In this document: in pieces, positions 1-7,741 of the stretch
How positions within the stretch are numbered: position 1 is the stretch's first letter
How the letters are laid out: every line of letters begins with the position of its first letter
Assembly (NCBI RefSeq): GCF_016863175.1
Contig: NZ_BOOJ01000084.1
Coordinates: 1 to 36,597, forward strand
Source: Paraplanobispora siamensis
GTDB taxonomy: Bacteria > Actinomycetota > Actinomycetes > Streptosporangiales > Streptosporangiaceae
Direction of reading: 5' to 3'
DNA: 36,597 nucleotides
The notes under the pieces: model-generated
Seen by the model: the letters and a program-made list of their open reading frames with translations, nothing else
Databases searched by the model: none
Told to the model about the DNA's origin: nothing
Program-made: the position numbers and the translations under genes

Positions 1-490
1 CGGCCAGCCGCAGCACCCACGCGGTGCCACCCATCAAAACGACGTTGAAGGCGACGATGATCACGTACATCGTCAGGCCGAACGCGTCCGCCTTGGGGAC
101 GCCGGACGCCTGCGCCGTACCGGCCACCACCGCCGTGGCGGCCACACCCAGCAACTGCCACGGCCAGAGCAGGACCGTGAAGGAGTAGACGTAGGGGGCG
201 GGGGTGAAGAGCCCGAAAACGGGGTGACGGACCACCAGGACCGCGGTGATCACGAGCAGCCCCGCAACGAAGACTCCCATGATCCGGGGCCGGTCCCACC
301 AGCCGGGACGCAGGGTGAACATGCCGAGCATCCACACCGCCGCCAGAGCGCACAGGCCCAGATCGATGAGCGAGGAGCCGCCCGTCCAGCCCTCCACGAT
401 CATCAGGATCGCGAAGGGGAGCGCCAGCAGCGCGTACGGCACCACGTTGACCAGAAGGAACGGCGGCTGTTGCGAGATCTTCTCGCTCAC
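1..490 (-). CDS. Sensor histidine kinase, N-terminal membrane part (partial)
   Basis: The gene runs off the left edge, so only about 163 N-terminal residues are visible. The start is the GTG at 490, preceded by a strong AGGAGG site. The translation begins VSEKISQQPPF and contains five or six hydrophobic segments, one with RHPVFGLFTPAP. No cytoplasmic kinase domain is in view. I infer an actinobacterial two-component sensor kinase, because such N-terminal membrane sensors often sit directly after an ABC-2 permease gene, as here, where the permease ends 32 bases upstream on the same strand. The two genes are probably co-transcribed. It could instead be another polytopic membrane protein. The sequence left of the window (HisKA_3/HATPase_c domains, then a LuxR-type regulator) would decide. 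Confidence 0.65.
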   Translation of the reverse strand, partial: MSEKISQQPPFLLVNVVPYALLALPFAILMIVEGWTGGSSLIDLGLCALAAVWMLGMFTLRPGWWDRPRIMGVFVAGLLVITAVLVVRHPVFGLFTPAPYVYSFTVLLWPWQLLGVAATAVVAGTAQASGVPKADAFGLTMYVIIVAFNVVLMGGTAWVLRLA

Positions 491-522
491 AACTCCTCCT
501 CGCGAGATTCCATCTCCGGTGT

Positions 523-1368
523 CTATTCCCAGCGGAACCAGCGGACCGCGACGGACCCGCACACCACGGCATAGGCCGCCAGGGTCAACAGCGGCACGGC
601 GGACGGGAAGTGACCCAGGTACGCGTCCTGGAACGCCCCCATGCCCGCACCGAGCGGAGTGTAGTGGGCGATGTTCCGCAGCAGCGGCGGCATCAGCGAG
701 ATCGGCACCCACAACCCGGCGAAGAACATCATCGGGAAGAACAGCACCGTGCCGATCGCCGTGGCCGGGCCGCGTCCGGGCGCGAGCGCGGTGATCAGCA
801 GGCCGATCGCGAGCAGCGCCGCCGTGGCGACCAGCCAGGCGAGGGCGAAACCGACAGGGTGCTCCGGCAGGTCGACGCCGAAGCCGAACCTGGCCACCGC
901 GAGGAACAGGACCATCGCGACGACCGCGATGGCGAAGTTGGCCACGAGCTGGGCGGCGAGCACGCGGGCCGGGCCGACCGGCGTGGTCCGCATGCGTCGC
1001 AGCACGCCGTTCTCCCGGTAACCCGCCAGCGTGGTCGGCAGGGAGGAAGTGGCCAGGATGGCCAGATTGAACAGGATCAGCACCGGCACGTACAGGTCGA
1101 AGTACGTCAGGCTGCCGCCGGCCTGCACGGGCTCCCGCAGATCGGGGACGCTGCCGAGGATGATCAACAGGATCAGCGGGAAGCCGATGCCCCACAGGGG
1201 GCCGACCTTGTCCCTGACGCACAACGTGCTCTCGACCTTGATGAGCCGCCACGTCGCGGAACTCCGCTCGGCGGTGCGTATGGCTGCCATGGCTGTGAGG
1301 TCCTCTCTGCGATCCGCTGCCGGGGTCGGGTTCGAGGTGCTCGCCGGCGTCTCGATCACTGCCGGCAT
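523..1368 (-). CDS. ABC-2 type transporter permease
   Basis: This is a polytopic membrane protein of about 281 residues and probably the membrane half of an ABC exporter for drugs or lipids. A soluble N-terminus is followed by six hydrophobic segments. The stretch ENGVLRRMRTTPVGP between the second and third segments, and the later FFAGLWVPISLMPPLLR, are typical of ABC-2 permeases. I chose the ATG at 1368, which has GGAAGG eight bases upstream. An ATG at 1290 (MAAIRTAERSS) with AGAGGA upstream is also plausible, and the open frame extends back to 1410. The expected ATP-binding partner normally precedes such a gene, but upstream lie only a gene-free stretch and a phosphatase remnant. The sensor kinase gene follows on the same strand. 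Confidence 0.85.
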   Translation of the reverse strand: MPAVIETPASTSNPTPAADRREDLTAMAAIRTAERSSATWRLIKVESTLCVRDKVGPLWGIGFPLILLIILGSVPDLREPVQAGGSLTYFDLYVPVLILFNLAILATSSLPTTLAGYRENGVLRRMRTTPVGPARVLAAQLVANFAIAVVAMVLFLAVARFGFGVDLPEHPVGFALAWLVATAALLAIGLLITALAPGRGPATAIGTVLFFPMMFFAGLWVPISLMPPLLRNIAHYTPLGAGMGAFQDAYLGHFPSAVPLLTLAAYAVVCGSVAVRWFRWE

Positions 1369-1501
1369 GAGCGGGTCCTTCCCGCCCCGGCCCATCGGTG
1401 CTTGACGCATTCAGCCTGCTACGACCGGTACCTCTTCCAACACCGACCGGTAGACGGGACCTGGCTGCCGGACGGTGGGGACGCCGGCTCAACCGAGCGG
1501 C

Positions 1502-1533
1502 GGCGGCGATCCACCGATCGGTGGATCGCCGCC
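1502..1533. repeat. Perfect 32-bp palindrome
   Basis: The 16 bases from 1502 (GGCGGCGATCCACCGA) are the exact reverse complement of 1518-1533, with no spacer. It lies in the gene-free stretch 1411-1629, upstream of the permease gene and downstream of the phosphatase remnant. It could be a factor-independent terminator for the remnant or an operator for the permease-kinase pair. The lack of a loop fits a protein-binding dyad at least as well as a terminator. Confidence 0.75.
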
Positions 1534-1573
1534 CGGACGGGAAACACGGGACAACGGCAGGACCGGCCGCAGG

Positions 1574-1603
1574 CCTCAGCGGGCCTCAGCGGGCCTCAGC
1601 GGG
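1574..1603. repeat. Tandem repeat, 10 bp x 3
   Basis: Three exact head-to-tail copies of CCTCAGCGGG run from 1574 to 1603, with a partial copy before them. A 10-bp period puts each unit on the same face of the helix. The array is 40 bp from the 32-bp palindrome. It may be simple slippage or a small binding array. Confidence 0.8.
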
Positions 1604-1629
1604 TCTTGGCGCGGTTCGGCGGGGCTCAC

Positions 1630-2130
1630 TCAGGGCAGGAGCTGGCGGTGATGCTGGCTCTGCCATTCCACCAGCAGCACGGTGGCATCATCGTCGAGGT
1701 GGTCGTGCTGATGCTCCAGCAAGGTCTGGATCAACCGGCGCAGCGTCTCAGGAGCCGGGGTGCCATCCAGCAGCGGCAGCCACCGGCGCCGCGGGCCGTG
1801 CCCGCTCAGCGCCGAGACGGCGCCGGCCTCCTCACAGCGGCCGATCTGGTCGGTCGGCCGGGCCTGGACGATCGGCAGGCCGCGAAAGGCCCGCCCGGCC
1901 ATGGTGGCATCGATGCGGATGCGCTGCAGCGGCCTGCCGCCGGCGTCGTGCTGGGCGGGCAGCGGCACCGGCACCGGCACCCGACGTTGCAGATCGGCCA
2001 CATACAGCACGGTGTCGGTGAAACCGGCCAGGCCGGCATAGCCGGCGACCAGCGCCGGGATGGCCTGCATGCAGGCCAGGTGGTGGGCGGAGATCAGCCC
2101 GCCCAGCAGCTGCTCGTCATCGCCGCGCAT
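1630..2130 (-). pseudogene. PP2C/SpoIIE-family phosphatase remnant with internal deletion
   Basis: The 166-residue frame begins MRGDDEQLLGGLISAHHLA and continues with an actinobacterial sensor segment (YVADLQRRV, RIDATMAGRAFRGLPIVQARP). It then passes through RRWLPLLDGT into TLRRLIQTLLEHQHDHLDD and DATVLLVEW. That last part resembles the extreme C-terminus of PP2C/SpoIIE phosphatases, whose final strand is usually DDATVLLLEW. The roughly 200-residue catalytic core that normally separates these parts is missing, although the reading frame stays open. I infer an in-frame deletion, perhaps through a short repeat near LLDGT. A strong AGGAGG-type site near 2181-2188 on this strand has no start codon at the right distance, which suggests a damaged N-terminus too. 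If expressed, the product could not be a phosphatase. Confidence 0.6.
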
Positions 2131-2401
2131 CGGATCCCGGCGCCTTCACCGCCGGTGACCGTTCTGCCTGCCGATGCCGTCCTCCTTACCGATACGCCGG
2201 ACTCCAGACACCCGGTGCGCCGCCGCCGCGCGGTGCGGGGCAGGTCGATGTCGTGCGCGTGGCCGGGCGGCCGCGCCCGAACGGCTGACCGAGCCCTGGC
2301 GCCGCGACCCCTCGGGTCATGCTCCGTTTCGCCTCGGTCCTGCGATCCTTTCGGCAGGATCGCCTACGACACCCGTTGCGCACTTTCCCGGAAGGCGGCC
2401 C

Positions 2402-3202
2402 GTGACCGAGCACCCCGATCGCGACGGCACACGCCCCAGCGACGCCCACCCACCGCCCTCACGTGCCCGGGGCGGCCTGGCCGCCACGCGCTCCGGCCAC
2501 CAGGAGAGCGAACGGTCGTTCTTCTGCCGCGTCTGTCATCGATCCGAGCGCGGCATCTGGGTGCCGGCGGGCTGGTATCTGCTGGAGCGGGCGCCCGGCG
2601 GCCGCGGCCGCCACATCCGGCTGGGGCTGTACTGCAGCGTCACCTGCCTGGTGCAGGCCGGGCAGATGCTGGAGGAGGGCGCGGCCGCGCACGCGCGGCG
2701 AACGAACCTGCCCAGCGAGGAGGACCGGCGGCGGGAGCGGCAGCGCGTCGTCACCGTCGCCCAGACGCTCCTGGCCGGCGGGGCGAGCATCCGTCAGGCC
2801 GCCGAGCAGCTGGCCGTACCGACCTTCACACTCAAGACCTGGCTGAAGGAGGCCGGCATCCGCATCGAGCACGCCGCCGCCGAGCAGGAGGCCGCCCGCA
2901 TCGCGGTGGCCACCTCCGCGGCGGCGACCGGGGCCCGGCTGACGACCGAACAGCATCCGGTCAGCCTGCTCAACGAGTGGGTCCAGCAGGAGCGCATCAC
3001 CCCGCTGGAGTGGACGGTGACCACCAGCGGTCCCGGGCACGCCCCACTGTTCACCGCGACGGTCGCCACCCACCCGGTGAACGCCGGCCACCGCGTCACC
3101 GCCACCGGCAGCGGGCCGAGCAAAGCGATCGCGCGCACGGCGGCCGCCGCGGCGCTGCTGGAGGAGGTGGGCGCCGCCGCCTTCGCCGACCCACCGGTGT
3201 GA
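2402..3202 (+). CDS. Zinc-ribbon/HTH/dsRNA-binding domain protein
   Basis: The 266-residue protein starts at GTG 2402 with GGAAGG upstream. The open frame reaches back to 2174, but that part is proline/arginine-rich and looks non-coding. Three parts are visible. Residues 40-82 carry C42-x2-C45 and C78-x3-C82, a probable zinc site. Residues 112-155 form a helix-turn-helix (GASIRQAAEQLAVPTFTLKTW) following a charged helix. Residues 185-256 match a double-stranded-RNA-binding domain: PVSLLNEWVQQ, then TSGPGHAPLFTATV, then GSGPSKAIARTAAAAALLEE, where the usual GxGxSKKxAK segment keeps its first lysine. The role is unknown. The architecture suggests a nucleic-acid-binding protein that may read both DNA and structured RNA. 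The gene stands alone, with decayed genes on both sides. Confidence 0.7.
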   Translation: MTEHPDRDGTRPSDAHPPPSRARGGLAATRSGHQESERSFFCRVCHRSERGIWVPAGWYLLERAPGGRGRHIRLGLYCSVTCLVQAGQMLEEGAAAHARRTNLPSEEDRRRERQRVVTVAQTLLAGGASIRQAAEQLAVPTFTLKTWLKEAGIRIEHAAAEQEAARIAVATSAAATGARLTTEQHPVSLLNEWVQQERITPLEWTVTTSGPGHAPLFTATVATHPVNAGHRVTATGSGPSKAIARTAAAAALLEEVGAAAFADPPV

Positions 3203-3373
3203 CCGCGCCCGACTCCGATGGGCGCGCGGACCGACCAGGACTCCTCTGCCTGAACCCGTCCATGGTCCCGGTCTCAGGATGTCCGCCCGCGAGGGGAGAA
3301 CCCCTGATATCTATACGGCACGCTCTCCGCCGGGGAAACGAGTCGGGCGTCGGCTGAGGAGGTGTGGCCGCGC

Positions 3374-3834
3374 ATGGCGGCGGAGGCGGGCGAGCGCTGG
3401 CGCGAGCGGCTGCACCCGTGGTGGAGCTGGGTGACAGGTGACGGGGTCGTGGTGCATGAGGGCGACCTCGACGCAGCCGACCTGGTGATCGGCCCCGGAC
3501 CCCTCGTCGTGACCGGCGACCTCCGCCTCACCGGCCTCCTTGAGGACCGGCACCGCGCCGAGCGCACCCTGCTCGTCGTTCTGGGCGACCTCGAGGCCGG
3601 GAACGTGGCGACCTCCTCCGCGCCGCGCTCATCGACGGCGTCTCACGGATGCCGGCGCTGACCCGGACCGGGTTCTTCCAGAGCAGGTTCGACACGCTTC
3701 CCGATGACCTGTCGCCGCTGGCCACGCTGCGGCGAGTCTGGATCGCCGAGGACGTCGCCGTCTCCGAGCGCGAGCTGCTACGACTGCAGCAGTGGCTGCC
3801 GCCGGGGCGCCTGCGGCGGGGCCGCCCGCGCTGA
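3374..3834 (+). pseudogene. Frameshifted conserved hypothetical gene
   Basis: Two adjoining frames appear to be parts of one gene. The first starts at ATG 3374, ten bases after GAGGAGG, and gives MAAEAGERWRERLHPWW followed by alternating short strands (VVVHEGDLDAADLVIGPGPL, VVTGDLRL, LLVVLGDLEAGNV). This looks like a solenoid or bactofilin-like repeat. Near 3600-3615 that frame becomes nonsense. A second frame takes over (LLRAALIDGVSRMPALTRTG, then FDTLPDDLSPLATLRRVWI) and ends at 3834. The second part has leucine-rich-repeat flavour and may come from a different gene. I infer a small indel or a deletion joining two pieces. I do not recognise a function. Confidence 0.45.
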
Positions 3835-3924
3835 CCCGGAGGCCGCCGTTCGGCCCTGCACGTGGGTTCCGACCCCACTCGGACGGTTACGGTGAGCCGC
3901 TGACCCCGGCTCAGATTTCGTACG

Positions 3925-4710
3925 ATGCCAGTGATGATCAGACATCTCGTGATCGCCGGACTGTTGTCCCTTGACCTGCCCGCGCAGGCCCCCGTGCTTC
4001 ACGTGATGACGTGGAACGTCTGTGCGGGCACGAACAGCGACTGCCCCCTGTTCCGCCGCCCGGCCACCGAGCTGGCCTGGCACGTTGCCGTGCTGGCCAC
4101 CAAGGCGGATGTGATCTTCCTCCAGGAGTTCTGCACGGGCGCGGACGCCGACCTGGAGCGCGAACTGGAGGCGCGCACCGGCCGGGCGTGGAGCGTCAAG
4201 TCGGCCGGGCTCACCCGCCCCGACGGCTCGCCGTACCAGTGCTACCCCGACTGGAGCGGCAGAGCGCGCGGGGTGCAGAGCGTCACACTGGCCATAGCCG
4301 AGCGGGATGCCCGCTTCGAAGCGCACGCGCTGACCTCGCCGCCGTGGGGCGCCCGCAGGTACGCGGTCTGTACGGCCGGCCGGGCGCTGTGCACCGCGCA
4401 CCTCTCCTCCGGCTCGACCTACGACGACCGGCAGAAGGGCGCGCCCTACCGGCACAGACAGCTTCGCGAGCTGTTCAGGCTCGGCCGGGGCGTCGTCGGC
4501 GGCGACCTCAACCTGGTGCCGCGCGATGCCGCCACCGCCTACGCGGGCCGCGACGAGTGCGATCCGCGCAACCGCTGGACCTACGTCACCCGCAAGCGGA
4601 AGATCGACTACGTGTTCGCCGGCGCCGGCCGCATGCGGGGCTGTTTCGTCGACTACGCCAGGAGGCGATGGTCGGACCACGTACCGCTGCACGCGTGGGT
4701 GGCGGGGTAG
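3925..4710 (+). CDS. Secreted endonuclease/exonuclease/phosphatase-fold protein
   Basis: The 261-residue protein has the landmarks of the EEP (DNase I-like) fold in order: TWNVCAGT (first strand and Asn), FLQEFC (metal-binding Glu), GGDLNLV (catalytic Asp/Asn pair), KIDYVF, and a final SDHVPLHAW (catalytic Asp-His). A short hydrophobic N-terminus (IRHLVIAGLLSLDLPAQA) precedes the domain and looks like a signal peptide, so an extracellular nuclease or phosphoesterase is likely. Several cysteines fit an exported, disulfide-bonded protein. The start is the ATG at 3925 or the ATG at 3934. Neither has a clear ribosome-binding site. The gene stands alone between two decayed genes. The substrate (DNA, phosphoinositide or sphingomyelin) cannot be told from the sequence. 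Confidence 0.8.
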   Translation: MPVMIRHLVIAGLLSLDLPAQAPVLHVMTWNVCAGTNSDCPLFRRPATELAWHVAVLATKADVIFLQEFCTGADADLERELEARTGRAWSVKSAGLTRPDGSPYQCYPDWSGRARGVQSVTLAIAERDARFEAHALTSPPWGARRYAVCTAGRALCTAHLSSGSTYDDRQKGAPYRHRQLRELFRLGRGVVGGDLNLVPRDAATAYAGRDECDPRNRWTYVTRKRKIDYVFAGAGRMRGCFVDYARRRWSDHVPLHAWVAG

Positions 4711-4946
4711 GACCGGCTCCTCCCCGCGGACGCGGCTCCCGGAGCGCATGTCAGCCGATCGGTCGTGCACGCCTCGTACGGGTGCCCCGAGGCGGCCGGC
4801 AGGAGGATTGCCTGCTCAGTGGGTCTATTATTCCCGGGTGTCCCTCAAAGCCGTCATGCCACTTCTGCTGACCGTCGGCCTCCCAAGGTTCCCGCAAGGC
4901 GGCCGCTGACGTTCCCGCCGGTGAACCTCACCGGCTCCGAGGCCTC

Positions 4947-5515
4947 ATGCGAGGAGTTCACGGCCGCCGCCACTTCGTCACACTGGCGATGCTCGACGGG
5001 GTGTGCGCCGCGTTCACCGGTCCCGCCAAGGACACGGCGATCCGCGGGATCGTCCCCTCCGGCCAGCTGCACGCCGCCTACGCCCAGGAAGAGGCCCGCA
5101 CTCACGCCGCGGGACTGATCGGCCCCCCGCTCGGCGGCCTGCTGTACGGCCTGGGGCGGGCCGTGCCCTTCGCGGTCGACGCCCTGACCTTCCTGGCCGC
5201 CACGTTCTTCTACGCCCTGGCGAAGGTGCCGCGCCATCCCGGGGACCGTCCGCACCCCTCTGCGCGACAGGACGGCTCTGCGCGGCAGGACGACGGGGAG
5301 CAGCGGCCGGCCCGGCCCAGTATGCGCCGGCAGGCGGGGGAGGCCGTCGCCTGGTTGTGGCGGCGGCGCTGGGCGGTGCGGCGGCCCTCGTGACGCTGGG
5401 CGGACTGCTCATCCTGACCGCCGCCGTCGCCGCGCTCAGCCGGGAGCCGCGCCACTTCACAAGAGAGGCCCCCGCGGAGGCGCAGAAGGCCGTAGCCGGA
5501 GAACCACGAGCGTAG
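4947..5515 (+). pseudogene. MFS transporter remnant
   Basis: The first frame (4947-5393) contains a good match to the middle of actinobacterial MFS exporters: DGVCAAFTGPAKDTAIRGIV, then AAYAQEEARTHAAGLIGPP and LGGLLYGLGRAVPFAVDALT, up to AVAWLWRRRW. The first transmembrane helices are missing. After about 5385 the frame shifts by one and ends with LVTLGGLLILTAAVAALSR, which resembles the C-terminal helix of the same family. Roughly half of a normal 400-residue transporter has been lost, both at the N-terminus and between these two segments. I infer a non-functional relic with at least two deletions. The upstream gene-free stretch 4711-4946 shows no recognisable coding signal. Confidence 0.65.
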
Positions 5516-5684
5516 TGCCGGGCCGGCCGGCCGCCGGATGCTCCGCGACCCGATGGAACGGGATGGAACGCCGTACGGATGAGCGGCTCGTTTTCCGGTC
5601 TTCCCGTGAACGCGATCCGCCGCATCCCATGCCCCTCAATCGCCCGGCCGCGGGCCCGGCGACCGCAGAGCGGAGAGACACCTC

Positions 5685-6167
5685 ATGAACAGAATCCTCA
5701 CCAGGCTGGCCGCCGCGTCGGTGGCCGCCGTCGCCGCCATCGGCCTGACCACGACGCCCGCCCAGGCGGCGACCGAGATCACCGCCCAGCTCGAGATCGG
5801 CTTCAACACCGGCGTTCCCGCCGCCCGCACCATCACGCTGAGCGTGCACGTGCCCATGAACGAGTACGACGCGAACGGCTACCTGATCCACGGGGGCAGG
5901 ATCCAGGTGCGCTTCTACGGCAGCGACCCGGGCACCGACCAGGTCATCTACGGCCCGATCACCTGGTATCGGGGGGACCACGGGCTGACGGCGGGACCGG
6001 ACGGCATCCGGCTGAACTACACCTGGGAGGTGCCGCAGGGGTCGTTCCTCAACGAGGACGACAGCTTCGGCAACCGGGGTGACGAGGTCTACATCACCGC
6101 GAAGTTCATCGACGGCGACGGCGGGACCATCAGCGACGACTCCGACATCGAGGAAGGCATCTTCTAG
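5685..6167 (+). CDS. Small secreted protein of unknown function
   Basis: The 160-residue product has a clear Sec signal peptide: MNRILTRLAAAS, a hydrophobic core, then a cleavage site after TTPAQA. The start at ATG 5685 has GGAGAG eight bases upstream. The mature part is acidic and rich in beta-strand-forming residues, with ITLSVHVPMNEYDANGYL in its middle and a very acidic C-terminus (DGDGGTISDDSDIEEG) that could bind calcium. There are no cysteines in the mature part. I recognise no family. An AT-rich repeat lies directly after the stop codon. Confidence 0.75.
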   Translation: MNRILTRLAAASVAAVAAIGLTTTPAQAATEITAQLEIGFNTGVPAARTITLSVHVPMNEYDANGYLIHGGRIQVRFYGSDPGTDQVIYGPITWYRGDHGLTAGPDGIRLNYTWEVPQGSFLNEDDSFGNRGDEVYITAKFIDGDGGTISDDSDIEEGIF

Positions 6168-6176
6168 GGAACTAAA

Positions 6177-6202
6177 AATCTACATTGTAAAGCCACCGGT
6201 TT
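6177..6202. repeat. AT-rich dispersed element, copy 1
   Basis: These 26 bases begin AATCTACATTGTAAAG and match 22 of 26 bases of the element at 8255-8280. The core TAC-ATT-GTA is an inverted repeat. Both copies lie just after the stop codon of a plus-strand gene and stand out as AT-rich in a high-GC region. It could be an operator or promoter element for whatever lies downstream. Similar TAC...GTA dyads are bound by BlaI/CopY-type repressors, but no such regulator gene is in the window. Confidence 0.55.
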
Positions 6203-6218
6203 GCTCACACTTAAACCG

Positions 6219-6323
6219 ATGTCCCCGGCGCGGCCGGAGTCAGCGCTGATCTGGCACAAGGAGGAAAGACGGGTCGCCGCCGCCTGGGTGGTCACCTTCG
6301 TCGTCATGCTGGTTCTGGGCTGA
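6219..6323 (+). CDS. Possible 34-residue membrane peptide
   Basis: This frame starts at ATG 6219, about 17 bases after the AT-rich element. It encodes a short charged N-terminus (MSPARPESALIWHKEERR) and a single hydrophobic helix (VAAAWVVTFVVMLVLG). There is no ribosome-binding site, so it would need leaderless translation. It could also be the last piece of a lost membrane protein. The support is only the composition and the position. Confidence 0.22.
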   Translation: MSPARPESALIWHKEERRVAAAWVVTFVVMLVLG

Positions 6324-6703
6324 GCTGACCCCGATGAAGACGAACGCGCAGTTCATGGTGAAGGATCGGCCGTCGCGGGAGGCGGGGGGCGGGGGAGAAG
6401 TAGGCGTGCTCGGCCATGTCGGCCGAGTGCCCGCGGGCGGCCCGGTGAAGCCGCGGGTGGCGCTTGAGCGCCCGCATCCCTTCTTCTTCGCCCGCCGGGC
6501 ATCGACCGGCCGCACGACCGTGTTCTCCCGCGCCGTTCCCACTGCGGCGGCGCCGGAGACCGGGGAGCCCGCTTCCGCTTCGCCGGGGATCCTGGATGGA
6601 TGTCCATGCCGCCCTGCCGGGAGAACGCTCTGGCCCCGCCAGGAGGACGCTTGGCCGCGGTTGACCGGTGTCCTACTGTCGTTGACGTGGCTGGTGCCCG
6701 AGT
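6324..6703. other. Gene-free stretch
   Basis: These 380 bases carry open frames on both strands but none with a ribosome-binding site and convincing composition. A minus-strand frame around 6330-6480 reads MRALKRHPRLHRAARG then HSADMAEHAYFS and might be a fragment of an old gene. I could not assign it. Confidence 0.4.
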
Positions 6704-7639
6704 ATGAAGTGGCTGGCCGAGTGCTCTGCCGAGGCGCTCGATGAGGCGCTGCGGGTCGTGGCTCCGCAGCTTGCCGGATGCTCCATCACGATCGCCGGGC
6801 GAGCGGGGGAGAAGGACCCGCTGTGGCAGTCGTCCAGCGCGATCGTCGGTGAGCGGTTCATCGCGAAATTCGCGTGGTCACGCCCCGCGGCCCTGCGCTT
6901 GGCGCGCGAGATCGGCATCCTGAGCGCGCTTTCACGCCAACCGCGGGTGCCGTTCCTGCCTGAGGTCGTCGCCTGCGGCATGGATCCGCTGCTGCTCGTC
7001 ACCAGGTGGGTGCCGGGGAGATCCCTGTTCGAGGTCGTCGGCTCGATCGACCGGGACCGCGCCGGCAGGCAGCTGGCGTGCTTTTTGGCGGCCCTGCACG
7101 ATCCGGCGGCGCTCGAGCGCGCCGAGCAGGTGGTCGGCAAGCTCACCGGCGCCCAGTTGCCGCCCGCCACGACCACGGTTTTGCGTGAGCGGCTCGGCCG
7201 GTGGGTTCGGCCGGATCAGCGTCACGCCTTGACGCGCTGGTGCGACTGGGCCGAAGCCGTACTGGCCCACTCTGGTCCTGCGGTGCTGGTGCACGGCGAT
7301 CTGCATGGTGACAACCAGGTGTGGGATGGCGATGAACTGCGGCTGGTGGTGGATTTCGAGACTGCCGGAGCCGCTGAGCCGGAGTACGACCTGCGCGCCT
7401 TTCCGGGTCCCGGGATGGGCCCCGGCCTCGAGCTTCTGAAAGCGGTCATGCGTCATTACCGGCAGGTCACCGGCCGCCGGCTGTCGACCGACCGGGTGAT
7501 GGCCTGGCATCTGCGCCACGCCTTGGGCGATGCCCTGTGGCGCATCGAGGCCGGCATCCCCCTGGCAGACCATCGCACACCGGCACAGTGGGCGGAGGAC
7601 ATGGCCGCGCGCTTCAGCGCACTCAGCATCTTGAGGTGA
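6704..7639 (+). CDS. Aminoglycoside phosphotransferase (APH) family kinase
   Basis: The 311-residue protein has the APH/choline-kinase fold. The catalytic loop is VLVHGDLHGDNQVW (Brenner motif HGDxxxxN) at about residues 195-208, and the metal-binding segment is LRLVVDFETAG about 12 residues later. The N-lobe lysine is probably the one in ERFIAKFAW. The protein would phosphorylate a small hydroxylated or amino compound. The substrate cannot be named, and most actinomycete members are not proven resistance enzymes. The start at ATG 6704 lacks a good ribosome-binding site, and no better in-frame start is obvious. It is followed by a small hairpin and then by the ArsI-like gene. Confidence 0.8.
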   Translation: MKWLAECSAEALDEALRVVAPQLAGCSITIAGRAGEKDPLWQSSSAIVGERFIAKFAWSRPAALRLAREIGILSALSRQPRVPFLPEVVACGMDPLLLVTRWVPGRSLFEVVGSIDRDRAGRQLACFLAALHDPAALERAEQVVGKLTGAQLPPATTTVLRERLGRWVRPDQRHALTRWCDWAEAVLAHSGPAVLVHGDLHGDNQVWDGDELRLVVDFETAGAAEPEYDLRAFPGPGMGPGLELLKAVMRHYRQVTGRRLSTDRVMAWHLRHALGDALWRIEAGIPLADHRTPAQWAEDMAARFSALSILR

Positions 7640-7675
7640 CGGGAGCAAGATCACCGGCTTTGGAACAGCCGTGAG

Positions 7676-7691
7676 GCCGCATCCCTGCGGC
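7676..7691 (+). terminator. Short hairpin after the APH gene
   Basis: GCCGCA and TGCGGC form a perfect 6-bp stem around a TCCC tetraloop, 37 bases after the kinase stop codon. No T-tract follows. It could be a weak terminator or leader structure in front of the next gene. Confidence 0.35.
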
Positions 7692-7741
7692 GCGCGCTCC
7701 GTCTACCTCAGCAAGAAGCGAAACCCACACAGGAGGTAGTC

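Noticed and set aside
610-3357. A 915-codon open frame on the plus strand
   Set aside because: It is arginine, histidine, glutamine and glycine-rich and lies antisense to the permease and across several features. This is the normal shadow of high-GC coding DNA.
6240-6607. Minus-strand frames of 84-100 codons in the gene-free stretch
   Set aside because: They are proline/arginine-rich, have no ribosome-binding site, and overlap each other in different frames.
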